DNA from: Hippasteria phrygiana
Taxonomy: Eukaryota; Echinodermata; Asteroidea; Valvatida; Goniasteridae
Direction: 5' to 3'
DNA: 64,000 bases
NCBI GenBank assembly: GCA_037893225.1
Contig: JAZGUH010000197.1
Span: 1,798,001-1,862,000, forward strand
A model generated the notes under the pieces. It was not told the DNA's origin, ran no database searches, and saw only the letters and a program-made list of their open reading frames with translations. Shown here one piece after another: positions 54,701-64,000 of this stretch. Every line of letters starts with the position of its first letter. The stretch's first letter is position 1. A program made the position numbers and the translations under genes.

Positions 54701-57700
54701 ACAAAGCTATTACAAAACGAATTTTGAATTTAGCATGTTCTGTTGATGAGATATGGCTTTAAGAAACTTTGAAGTTCAAAAACTTTAATATTACTGTAAA
54801 ATTGTATGATGACGTCATCCTGACGTCACCTTAATTTTCATCTATAACACGAGCTACCATACCAACATACCAGGTTTGAAGGTAATCGGACGTACTGTTC
54901 TCTAGATATATATATAGGCCCTTGAAAAATGCACCTTTAAGATGACGTCACATGACAAGTGATGACGTCATCATGACATCACTCTTCGGCATACATTTTC
55001 AGCTTAGGGTCTCTGTTTGTGTTAAACCTGATTAAGATCTGAGGTTGTTTAGTAACCAAAGTGGCTCTTACAAAATTCGTGTACAAAGTCTATGGGATTT
55101 GGGATAAAACCAAAGAAATCATAGAAAATCAGCCGATGACGTCATCATGACGTCACCTCGGATTTTACATGCTAGTAGCACTATCTACCTGCCCACTAAT
55201 TTTTATGACGATCGGACCTACCCTTATATGTGTTTTAAAAAAGCACATTTTTGATGACGTCATGATGACGTCACACATTTTCCCATTTATGCGAAAGAAT
55301 ATAGGAGCTAACAAAGCTATTACAAAAAGAATTTTGAATTTAGCATGTTCTGTTGGTGAGATATGGCTTTAAGAAACTTTTAAGTTCAAAAACTTAACAA
55401 TTACTATAAAATCGTATGATGACGTCATCTTGACGTCACCTCAATTTACATCTATAACACGAGCTAGCCTACCAACATACCAGGTTTGAAGGAAATCGGA
55501 CCTACCGTTCTCTAGATATAGGCCCTTGAAAAACGCACCTTTAAGATGACGTCACGTGACACGTGATGACGTCATCATGACGTCACTCTTCGACATACAA
55601 TTTCAGCCTAGGGTCTATGTTTGAGGTAAGTTTGGTTAAGATCTGAGGTTTTTAAGACCTAAAGTGCCGCGTACAAAATTTGTGTACAAAGTCTATGGGC
55701 TTTTGGTCAGAACTAAAAGAAGAAGAAGAAGAAGAAGAAGAAGAAGAAGGAAGAAAAAAAAATCAGAACAAAAACAAGGCCTTTTCCGACTGACTTTGTC
55801 GGAAAAGCCAATTAATGGATGTACATAATGACAAATGGACTGGAATCAGGTTCCAAGCCACCTTTCGTGCAACTGATCATTTTTATCCCAGGACACGCAC
55901 CCTGCCTGTACTTAGAGAAAGTGTCAGTTTGTGGCTACTACGGCTGTAAATCCTTTATAAAACAGGGTTATAATTCATAATTGGGGGGATCTGTCTTTTA
56001 ATTAAAGTCAACGAGTGTCAGAATTAGCAATTTTTCTATCAAAATAGCCAAGTTTATTAAAAATAATACTCGGAAGGTTAGGTCAAAGAGGATGATTAAC
56101 AGACAAGTTGAAATTTTAAGATATTGCTCAGGGAGCAAATTGCAATTACTCAACCACAAATTTACATTTTCTTCTAATTTTCCGAAACTATAAAAATTGA
56201 GTATTAACTGTGTTCTATGCAATAAATAGAATGGCAAAAATAGTCAATGGAATTGAGCATCAATATGACAAAGCTAATTACTACGCAGAGAGAATTACAC
56301 GCCATTGAAATTCATGTCTAAAATATAAGTTATAGGCACATAAGGTCACACAGAGGTCAATCCACAAATAGACGAAATCCACAAACTGACAAATACCACA
56401 AATTGACAAACTAAAATTGCTCAATCCACAGAGTGACAGATTTTCAATGTTATTTTTTGTCAGTCTGTGGTTGATAATACGAAATGCTCAACCACTTGTT
56501 GACACGTTCTGCACAAAAGTATAGGCATGGAATTCCCTCCCCCTCCCCCCTCTCCCCTCCCCACTCTCCCCTCCCCACTCCCCCCCCCCTCCCCCATACC
56601 TCCTCCCCCCTCCCCTGTTCCACAAGCTCATGATTGTGTTGCATGCTTTTTATAAAGTTCCAAATATTTTTTTAAAATGCAGGCCATTAAAGTAGTTTCG
56701 AAATACCTTTTAAAATTGAAGCTGCTATATTTCTTAAGTACATTGTACATGTATTGGAATGCAATGGTATTTTTGTTGTTTAAAGGGACACATTGCTTTG
56801 GATTTTGCGATTTGGGCTATAAAACTGAAATGGATATGGTTGGGAAGCTATTTTTAAAAGTAGAATATAATGATTCACATAACTATCCCTTCAAATTGCG
56901 TGTTTTTTTCAATTTCGTGACAAATAACGGTCTGCCATTTTGTAGAACCAAATGTTTGACTCCACAAAATGGCGGACAGTGTTCACCAGTTGTATTTCCA
57001 GTCGCAGCTGGTTGAAGTACGTTAATCCATTTTGATGTATCGTGGCACGGCGCGCAGCACTGGCGATATGTGTCGTGAGGTAGAGAATAGTACCTGCCGA
57101 TCATCTGATAGGTTTACAAGGCCACTGGCTGCGGCGCCAGCCTAAGACTCTTACAGCTATTTTGAGCATTATTTAGATGGTGGTATTTAGTATTTACTAC
57201 TGGAAATAAGTCTGTTTCGCGGGTCAGATTTTTGTTTTGTAATCACTACTCACTAATTTCAACACATTATACATATTTTTTTGCAGGAACAACTCATATA
57301 AAAGATAAGGAACATTTCCAAACAGCAAAATTTCATGACATTTGAAGGCAATGTGTCCCTTTAAATTGCAGCGTTCAGAGTTTACAGAGTGTACAACTTG
57401 CACAACCTTGAAAGAGAGAAGAGGAAAAGCTCTTAAAGACATCGAACAGAAGCTTGTCACAGACCTCATGAAGCAGCATGCTGCCACTGTTGAGTAAGTC
57501 AAGTTATGTTTATTAAATGTTACATTTCCTGACATTCTGCTGTCTTTTTCAAATTGTACCTTTTTTGTTCAATTTGGAACTGAAATATTTTGTAATTAGT
57601 CCTTTCAAAATCACCTAATTGCAAATAGTAAACTTCTCCGCAGTTCTTTGTGTTAATGTCAAAACTGCAAACCAAGTGAGGTATTTTATATGAACATGTA

Positions 57701-60700
57701 CCTGGTCTATTTTAAATAGTTCAGTACAACCATTACTATGTCAATGTTAATAATTAAGTGTTGGGCTATGAGCCCAAAACCTATTGTTTTTCTACTAATT
57801 TACTATTTTTCTTTTTCTTATCATTATTCTTCTCAGACAATTCGTTTCCAGAATTGTTTGTCGACAAGAAAACTGATATCAACTTCAATTTGAATACATG
57901 AACGCACAACCTACTGAAGATGTGCAAAAATGTAATGACGTCATCATGTATCAAATTACAAGCAATCAAAGATTTATAGATTTAATCTTGGAAAATCAAT
58001 ATAAAATCAACCGTGAAAGGCCTGAACTTGATTTTTACATGAATTGATAGAATAATAATAGATCTTTATTTTTGATCGTGACCCTTCCTTCCGGTCACAA
58101 CCGGCAGTGCCTTATAATTTGAAAGTGGTAAAAGATATGAACTTGCTTTCAACGATGTTAGTCTTTGGCCAGGCTGAACTTTTCAAAAATGTAATAGCGG
58201 TGACGTCTTAAAATATTCGAGCGCCCTCTAGCAGCAGATAAAAAATGTTCAAACTGAACTTTCAGTTGATGTGTGTCGCGAAGTTTACGGTAATCACTTT
58301 ATAATTAATATATATGATGACCTTCATGCAGGCAACACGTGTGCAAGGGCTGAGATTGACAACGTCATCAGACCGGAAGTTACATGCACAAGACCTTTAA
58401 TCCTCGAGTATTAGATTACAAGCAATCGGAGATTTCTAGAGTTAATTTTTAAAAATTAAAATAAAATCAACCTAGAGAGATCTGATTTTGCTTTTTGACA
58501 GTTTAGTTTCATTAGTTAGTCTTTAGTGTGAGTTCCCATCATAGCATGTCATTTTTGTAGGTTACATTATTAAAATGTGACATTTTTTCCTAATGTGTGA
58601 TCTGTATACATGTACACATGTTTACATGTAAATACATGTATCTATAAACAAATTGTTATCAGCACATACTTTTTGGAATTTCATTGTAAATGGCTATGCA
58701 CATATGTTAACCATGCAGAAATGAACGGCGAGAATATCATACTGCACGTGAACGAGCAAGATGCCACCCTGCCGACCAGACCACCATTATCATTGATGGT
58801 ATGGACCAGTCGAAAACGGATGTTCCCCACCTCATCAGACGTGACAAGGCATCTGTGCACTTGAGCCGACTCCCTGTACACATAACAGGTATAATTCAAT
58901 ATCGGGGTGGAGAGCATTGGTTGGACACGTACCTGCTTGTGCGACTTTGCACATGATTAATAATGTGTCACGTTACCATTTGTTTAACACTTTGAGACTT
59001 TATAATGTATAGACAATAAATACACGTGTGTATGACAATTGAGGTAACATCATTTTGAGGCCATTGGTTGACGTGATGTCATATAAAATGTGCTCTATAA
59101 TTATTTCTTGTAATTATTAAAAATGAAGTTTAGAGAGAACACCATTCTCAAATTTGCATGTACACTGTGTCATGACTTACAACTGGCCAGGAATATATAT
59201 CACTTAGTTTTGATTGACTGGATGTGCCAATAAGCATCAGTGGCCTCTGCTTACCTGGCTTTGGCCACAGACATGTGCACAGTGCACACATGCAAAACCA
59301 GGATCCACTGTACAAAGTCTGCAGTGCATCTTTAAAATATACCACACACTGTACTTTATGAGTACACACAATACCCCCAGGTGAGAGTTTTACTGTACAT
59401 GTACATGGAACTGGGTACATGTGGTTAAGATATGTCCTGTAATGTGTTCGCATTGATACAGAGCATAAGTGAATATTGCATCCAAGACAAGCCCGCAACC
59501 AGATAAGGCATTTGTAACATTCTGTTGGTACCAAAAGAGTAGTATATTCTACATGTATGTGTTAATGATTTTTTTATAATCACTCAGTCACCCGTATGCC
59601 CTGTTAAAAAAACGTTTAAAATGTGCATTCTCTGATTTGTTTATGTTTGCAGGTGTATTGGTGCATACAGCTGTGGCAGAGGGGAAGATTCCTCTAGTCT
59701 TCTTGGATCATAAAGAAGTGCCACATGACAGCAATATGACAATTCACTGTCTTCTACAAACGCTGATAATGCATCGGGAGAAATTGGGCAAAACTCTATT
59801 TCTTCAGCTTGATAATTGTTTTCGAGAAAACAAAAATCGCTACATCATTGGTTTTGCAGCACTACTAGTGGAACAAGGCGTATTTGAAGAGGTAGGCCAC
59901 AAACACTACATTTTCTTATAGCTCTAAGAACATTGTGTAACATTTTTGTTGTAATATATTTACATGGCTCTCATATCAGTCAATGAGAATTTTGCATGAT
60001 GGGCAACTGTGACCTGTGTGAAGTTTTTTTTGCATATATGCTGGAAAAGCAGAAAAATGCTGTTCCAGTAGTGTGGTTTCCTGGACATACTTTAGATCAA
60101 ACAGAACAATTTATAGAGTCGGGGAATTACCAGGTCGGGGAACTAGACTATTAGCAATAATTGTCAGCCAACAATCATTGGAAATTTATTTAAATTGTCA
60201 CTTTTCTTTAAAAATGACAACACACCAGGTGCCATGATTTCATGGTACAGTCTAGTCGGGTATTTAGTAATAATTCAGTAATTTTGTCTTTTGATATTTG
60301 CAGACGTTGTATACTACCTTTAATTGTACACTTATTATTTTTATTATAAAAACATCAACTTCTGTGTCTTGTTCAGGTCACCATGCATTTTTTGCCAGTC
60401 GGTCACACACATGAAGATGTTGATCAACTCTTCTCCTGCATATCAAGCAAGATACGGAAGACAAACATCTACACACTTGATGGTACGTTGACCCTTCCTC
60501 CATATAACCTGAATCCTCCAAAATCCTCTGTTGGGGACCATTGCATAAATCCTGCAAAATCCTCTGTGTTTTTTTTGTAAACCCTCTACTAACCTCAATC
60601 CTCCAAAATCAACCAGCATCCGATTGGGCCTTAGACATGGATCTTTCATTTTCCTCCAGAGGCAAAATCCGAGGCAAAATCCGAGGCAAAATCCGAGGCA

Positions 60701-63316
60701 AAATCCGAGGCAAAAACCGAGGCAAAATCCTCTTCTGCCCTCAATCCGGCAAAATCCCTCCGATGCTTCAACTTCCAAAAACCCTCAATCCTCTAAATTC
60801 CTCTATTTGGCAAAGAGGATTTTGGAGGAATTGGGAAGGTTATGGTTAAAGATTTTGTTAGACTTGTCGTAAAATAGCTGTTATATTTCAGTCTGGACAT
60901 ATTTGAAAATAATCACTATAACCATTTTGACATGCTTCTGTAAGCAAAACATCATTAATTTCCAAATTATATTAATTATGCAAGCGGCAGGCATCTCGAT
61001 AATTTCATATTGCATTTTCACGAAGAGATGCAAACATGCCTGCCCCTTGAACGCGTACAAAACGTATTGCACGGAAAGGCGTAAAAGTAGGTCAACCGAG
61101 ATTTCTGTTTTCACGAAGAGACATGCATCTTTGTTACATTCTCAGCTGTGCGCACGTAAACACCGTATGGAAAAACACATTGAACAGAAAGGGCCTCAAT
61201 GTAGGAAAACCTGAATTTTCGTTTTCATGAAGGGACGCGCATCTTTACAAATTTATTTAGGCTAATTAACTCTAATTACTGGGTTCACGTAAAAATTCAC
61301 CTCTCATAGAATCATGTGAAGGTTTGCTTACTGCACAAAGTTGTTGCAAAGTAGTATCTTTTGCAGTTTAAATTAAAATAGAAACTTTTCTTGCGATTAT
61401 CTCAAATGTTTTTTCTTCAAAATCCACATGTGTGTCTTCATGAAAACGGTGACGACATGAGGCACAATAATAAAAGTATTTCTAATTTATTCAGTTTTGT
61501 TTACCTGTTTAAAAAAAATAAGTTATAGTGGTGTTTGGCTTGCACCATACATTTCCATGATCATATCTTTTTCTCAAAATGATCAATGTTACACATATTC
61601 CAAAATTATGGAAAACTAGATTTTTACTGCATATTATTACAAAAGTATTACAGATAATGCCATGGTTTTAAATTTCATAATATTACAATTATACCCACCA
61701 CAGATTTAAAGACGGCAGTACGGGACAGTTATACTCCTGCCATCACAGTACAGTGTGCAACTCCTCTGCTTAATGTGAAAATGTGGCTGGCGCCTTATCT
61801 TTTTGGGGAATTCCATCATCATAGCCATCCGCACTGGTTTAAATTCTCAAAAGTGGATGGAATCTGCAGGATGCATTGGAGGATGTGGGTTACAACACCA
61901 TGGGAACCACAGCAGGAGCCAGATGCAGAAGATGCAGAGGATTACTACAAAGGGCTTCGCTGCCTTAGTGTAAGTCAGCCTAAATCTAGGTGATGCAAAA
62001 TCACAGAAGGCACATACAATTTTTTACGGCACGTATTATGCGCAAAACGTTTCATGCAACATGTGTTCAATTTGTGTTGGGTTTCATCACCGCAATGGAA
62101 CATACAATGTAATGGATTTTGTAACTTCATTCATACGGAAAAACAACAATATTGCATATTTCATTTAATATAAACTGTAACGTCACTCTTCCGCTACACG
62201 GTTGGCCCTGTAAAAGTTCCCACTGTGGAGGGATAAATGGACAACCGAGCATTGACACTTGACAATTTGAAAAGTTAACCGACTGTCTGCACTTGACTTA
62301 ATTTGGACAAGTTCACAGCAGTCTCCATACGTTTTACCAAAAAAAGGGCAGTGCGGACACAGCTTAAGGATAGGAATCTAATTTAATAAACAGTTAGCAA
62401 AACATTCCCACAGCATTTAAACACTTAGTCAACACTTCAAAAAGGCCGCCGCTTGTCCCGTATGTGTGCGGTAACTGCACTTACATGTTTTTGTATAATA
62501 CGAAGGAACAGCAACCAATGGCGTATTTATTTCCCCGGGAACTGGCTCATTTAATTGGCTGAGATATTATCACTGTCCATCACCAAACCAGTACTATTAT
62601 GGCACATCCTCAAAGTCCAGTTACTTTGCAACAAAAAGAGATACATTGTATCAATTTGAACAATGCGGCTGTCAATCATTTTCTGGAAAGGCTTTTTCTG
62701 GAGCTGAGATTTTATTTTGGCATTTTTCTTACAAAGATGTAGAGACTTTATGCGAAAATTGAGGGGATTAACAAACATTGTGGATTCTTTGTAAATATAA
62801 ATGGAGGGTAGATTGCGCTAATACAACGTTCCACTTTTGAAATTTGATTTCCATTTAAACGTCTTGGAAAATTTCTAAACAGATTTTAATTTTGTTTTGC
62901 TTAAACGTCACATTCTTAATGTTGCCACACCTCCGTAACTCAAAATGTAAAGCCATGTTGCCATGTAATCCTGAATTCTCATCATATTTGAGTATGTTTT
63001 ATAATTTATTTCATTTTTTGGCGAGTAAATTTTTCTTTGAAATGAATCTTTCATTAAATGAGCCCTAGAACCTTTAATATAAATTTATATTTTTATTTTT
63101 TAGTAATTTACCACTGTACATAACATATTTTTTTTTTTATAGAGTATTCCGGATTTGAACATCCTGCCATCTTGGGTACAACCTTGTCTGGAGAAGGTCA
63201 ATTTACCAGCACTGACGAAAGACATCCTACAAAGTGAGGGGTACAAATTGAGACTACCCGATTGTGCCAAGGCTTGGTGGGAGATGTTTCTTACAAAGAT
63301 GGTGGATTGGGAAAAG
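45134..63316 (+). CDS. DUF7869-type gene, right copy (exons 1-7 in window)
   Basis: Plus-strand mirror of the left gene. Exons: 45134-45769, 57372-57493, 58719-58888, 59653-59891, 60377-60482, 61704-61969 and 63143-63316. Exons 8 and 9 would lie past the window end. Intron 1 is ~11.6 kb because it contains the ~10.5-kb insert; in the left copy it is ~1.07 kb. The exon 7 donor reads AAG|ATCAGT (A at 63317) where the left copy has AAG|GTCAGT. Normal splicing there should fail, giving read-through or use of a cryptic site. The acidic residues Asp279, Asp363 and Glu402 are preserved. This copy is therefore probably impaired, while the left one is intact. Confidence 0.75.
45866..45888. repeat. Poly(G) tract in intron 1, right
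   Basis: A G run after AAGAAA, mirror of the poly(C) run at 28117-28131 but longer in this copy. Confidence 0.85.
46005..48079. other. Insert, first part: no gene seen
   Basis: Mixed A/T-rich and G/C-run sequence. GGGCCCCGGACCCGGGCCCC lies near 47900 and G runs near 47410 and 47710. Short open frames lack family features. Confidence 0.55.
48080..48235 (+). repeat. Dispersed repeat copy 3
   Basis: GTGGACCTCCCATTGTTCC, then TTTTTCGGAAGACCTCCC and repeated CAATCGTGGAC modules. Homologous to the copies at 19088 and 19560. Confidence 0.6.
48236..49400. repeat. Insert part with poly(C) tracts, no gene seen
   Basis: C runs at about 48731-48747 and 49181-49203, with no gene. Confidence 0.6.
49401..50007. 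mobile_element. TTAA-flanked MITE, copy in the insert
   Basis: Same family as 27173-27757 and in the same orientation, TTAA at 49401-49404 and 50004-50007. It is clearly diverged (extra bases such as CCGCTGACCCCTGACATC, and substitutions throughout), so it is an older, independent insertion, unlike the two arm copies. Confidence 0.85.
50008..51563. other. Insert, middle part: no gene seen
   Basis: A/T-rich. Frames at 50033-50239 and 50909-51166 show no recognisable domain and no supporting splice pattern. Confidence 0.5.
51572..51796. mobile_element. 225-bp hAT-type MITE with 8-bp target duplication
   Basis: Termini CAGTGGCGTAGCAAGG and (reverse) CAGTGGCGTAGCCAGG, with GATCTAAT repeated directly at 51564-51571 and 51797-51804. 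CAGTGGCGTA-type ends and an 8-bp duplication are typical of the hAT superfamily. The interior is C runs plus two copies of GCGTTACTATAGCGAATTT. No transposase. Confidence 0.88.
51805..52989. repeat. Insert part with poly(G)/poly(C) clusters, no gene seen
   Basis: A G16 run at about 52459-52475 and C runs to 52561 separated by GTGACA. Apart from these, A/T-rich sequence without exons. Confidence 0.6.
52990..53745. repeat. Imperfect direct repeat, period ~450 bp
   Basis: GGTTATTTGTCGCAAAAT at 53121 and 53573, each preceded by AACAAAAGATGTCCACAC and followed by an ACAAAG(C/G)AATGTCCACA block. Two diverged copies, no coding signs. Confidence 0.75.
53930..55700. repeat. ~605-bp tandem repeat dense in TGACGTCA
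   Basis: GCTATTACAAAA recurs at 54101, 54706 and 55316. Partial copies flank two full ones. By eye about 20 perfect TGACGTCA palindromes lie between about 54035 and 55590, often as ATGACGTCATCATGACGTCA. TGACGTCA is the consensus CRE for CREB/ATF factors; function here is not shown. Confidence 0.85.
55715..55760. repeat. (AAG)n microsatellite at the end of the CRE-rich repeat
   Basis: About ten AAG units followed by an A run. The position right after the repeat could mark a retroposed 3' tail. Confidence 0.85.
55778..55809. repeat. Hairpin GGCCTTTTCCGAC / GTCGGAAAAGCC
   Basis: Stem 55778-55790 with 55798-55809 (one unpaired C), loop TGACTTT. No T run follows, so this is not called a terminator. 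Confidence 0.8.
55814..56534. other. Insert end with short interspersed TCCACA...TGACA motifs, no gene seen
   Basis: Between 56360 and 56480 the motif TCCACAAA(C/T)TGACAAA and variants recur about every 17-20 bases, then appear inverted (GTCAGTCTGTGGTTGA). This could be a subterminal transposase-binding region or a decayed minisatellite. Confidence 0.5.
56535..56625. repeat. Polypyrimidine tract in intron 1, right (second junction of the insert)
   Basis: Mirror of 27918-28012, with CCCTC-type repeats. Its C runs differ slightly in length from the left copy. Confidence 0.85.
56780..57364. mobile_element. TTAA-flanked MITE, right-arm copy
   Basis: Mirror of 27173-27757. Its end supplies GTCCCTTTAA just before the acceptor AATTGCAG of exon 2. 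Confidence 0.85.
57372..57493 (+). CDS. DUF7869-type gene, exon 2 (right copy)
   Basis: Acceptor AATTGCAG at 57364-57371, donor TTGA|GTAAGT. Phase 0 in, phase 2 out. Confidence 0.78.
58719..58888 (+). CDS. DUF7869-type gene, exon 3 (right copy)
   Basis: Acceptor CCATGCAG, donor ACAG|GTATAA. Carries IIIDGMDQ. Confidence 0.8.
59653..59891 (+). CDS. DUF7869-type gene, exon 4 (right copy)
   Basis: Acceptor GTTTGCAG, donor GAG|GTAGGC. Carries LQLDNC and ENKNR. Confidence 0.85.
60069..60150. mobile_element. Short ~82-bp inverted-repeat element, copy A (right arm)
   Basis: Mirror of 24387-24468. Confidence 0.6.
60377..60482 (+). CDS. DUF7869-type gene, exon 5 (right copy)
   Basis: Acceptor TTGTTCAG, donor GATG|GTACGT. 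Carries VGHTHEDVDQ. Confidence 0.87.
60492..60847. repeat. CAAAATCCTC-rich repeat with 12-bp minisatellite (intron 5, right)
   Basis: Mirror of 23690-24045. At least one base differs between arms near 60552. Confidence 0.8.
61704..61969 (+). CDS. DUF7869-type gene, exon 6 (right copy)
   Basis: Acceptor CCACCACAG, donor AGT|GTAAGT. Confidence 0.8.
63143..63316 (+). CDS. DUF7869-type gene, exon 7 with mutated donor (right copy)
   Basis: Acceptor is a T run ending in TATAG. The exon ends GAAAAG, and the intron begins ATCAGT instead of GTCAGT (A at 63317). Confidence 0.78.
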
Positions 63317-64000
63317 ATCAGTAACAACTAATTTGTATCAGTACTGCAAAATTTGATGGAATGTTGGCACTTTACGAGAAAAATACAACAGCATATTGAA
63401 GCAAATGCTTTAGGAAGAGTAATCAACAATTGGTCTCAAAATGTTGACAAGAGTTGAACACTAATGCCATTTTCCCACTTGGTTCGGATCCCACATTTTA
63501 GGTGTTTTTATGAAGATGAAGGGAACTGCACTTGTCTTGGGTCTTGTATATGATAACCCACCACGGCCATTACGTCGCTATTACACATAAACCACCAGTA
63601 ACCATGTCTTGGAAACTTAATGGATTCTCAAGATGATGTTGCTGGCATTTCGTGGGCCATTACTTGCGATAATGGCTTTTCATGGTGATGGGTTATCACT
63701 TATCTACAAAAATGTTTTGACTTCAGACTACATGCTCACTGGACCCTGATCCAATCAGGAAAAAGGTATTATGTCGCAAAATATGATAAATGAGTTTGAT
63801 GTATGTTTGGAAAGCCCGCAATGTAAGCTTTCATTTGGTACATGACAGAGCTCAAAAGCCCTTTCCGTTCTGGAGATATCGCGTTTTTGCATATTAATTA
63901 GTTCTATGGAGTTCAAATTGCACAACAGAGAAAACAGGCTTTGAAATGGCTATTTCTAAGACGATGCAATGGAACAATGCACTCTAAAAAGGTTATTTTT
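63317..64000. other. Intron 7 sequence to the window end, right copy
   Basis: Mirror of 20537-21220. Nothing recognisable beyond the arm homology. Confidence 0.7.

Larger units (their letters stand above)
46005..56534. other. ~10.5-kb segment present only in the right arm
   Basis: The arms match up to TTCCCCCTC at 45996-46004 and again from TTCCCTC at 56533-56539; the left arm has these joined at 27995-28007. So the segment was either inserted here with a short duplication or deleted from the left arm through pyrimidine microhomology. It holds MITEs, tandem repeats and poly(C) tracts, and no convincing gene. Short motifs of the GTCACTCTGTGGATT type occur near both ends (46061 and, inverted, about 56430), but not as clean terminal repeats. 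Confidence 0.85.
37970..64000. repeat. Right arm of the giant inverted duplication (reaches the window end)
   Basis: Reverse complement of 20537-36030, interrupted by ~10.5 kb at about 46005-56534. Differences seen on spot checks are few: single bases and 1-bp indels in A/T runs, for example 7 versus 8 T near 39085. The arm continues beyond the window. Confidence 0.95.

Noticed and set aside
46005..56534. Insert as one complete TIR transposon
   Set aside because: No clean terminal inverted repeats and no transposase. Only scattered short motifs are shared by the ends.

Overview
The window is eukaryotic. It has long introns with consensus GT/AG borders, a satellite array, retroelements with animal-type domains, many miniature inverted-repeat transposons and frequent ACATGTA-rich stretches. 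The mix suggests a marine invertebrate, perhaps a non-vertebrate deuterostome: a Penelope-like element with GIY-YIG, THAP and SAP-like fragments, and a DUF7869-type gene. The species cannot be named from sequence alone.

Layout. 1-1260: 5'-truncated non-LTR retrotransposon on the minus strand (gag-like ORF1, then the start of an APE-endonuclease ORF2). 1260-16027: satellite array of ~238-bp monomers arranged as a 7-monomer higher-order repeat of 1646 bp, with 6-mer (1408 bp) and 5-mer (1177 bp) variants. 16478-17226: an 82-bp minisatellite whose unit carries a perfect 12-bp-arm hairpin. 18317-28866: a nine-exon gene on the minus strand that I joined by splice signals into one open frame of 731 codons. 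It belongs to the DUF7869-type family (VGHTHED motif) and shows a D-x83-D-x38-E pattern like that of DDE transposases/RNase H-fold nucleases. 28.9-30.9 kb: a SAP-like ORF and a THAP ORF, convergent, between perfect 19-bp inverted repeats, followed by a Ser/Thr-rich exon. 32037-34400: an intact Penelope-like element.

The dominant structure is a very large inverted duplication. Bases 20537-36030 are repeated in reverse from 37970 to the window end at 64000, around a 1.94-kb unique spacer. The right arm carries an extra ~10.5 kb (about 46005-56534) at a polypurine tract in intron 1 of the duplicated gene. Spot checks show few differences between arms. One changes the exon 7 splice donor from GT to AT in the right copy. 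The arm boundary lies inside a ~1-kb terminal-inverted-repeat element.

The 10.5-kb insert has no convincing gene. It holds a hAT-type MITE with an 8-bp target duplication, a third copy of a TTAA-flanked MITE, a ~605-bp repeat with about 20 copies of TGACGTCA, and long poly(C) tracts. The THAP, SAP-like and DUF7869-type genes may be host genes or parts of a large DNA transposon; the sequence does not decide between these.
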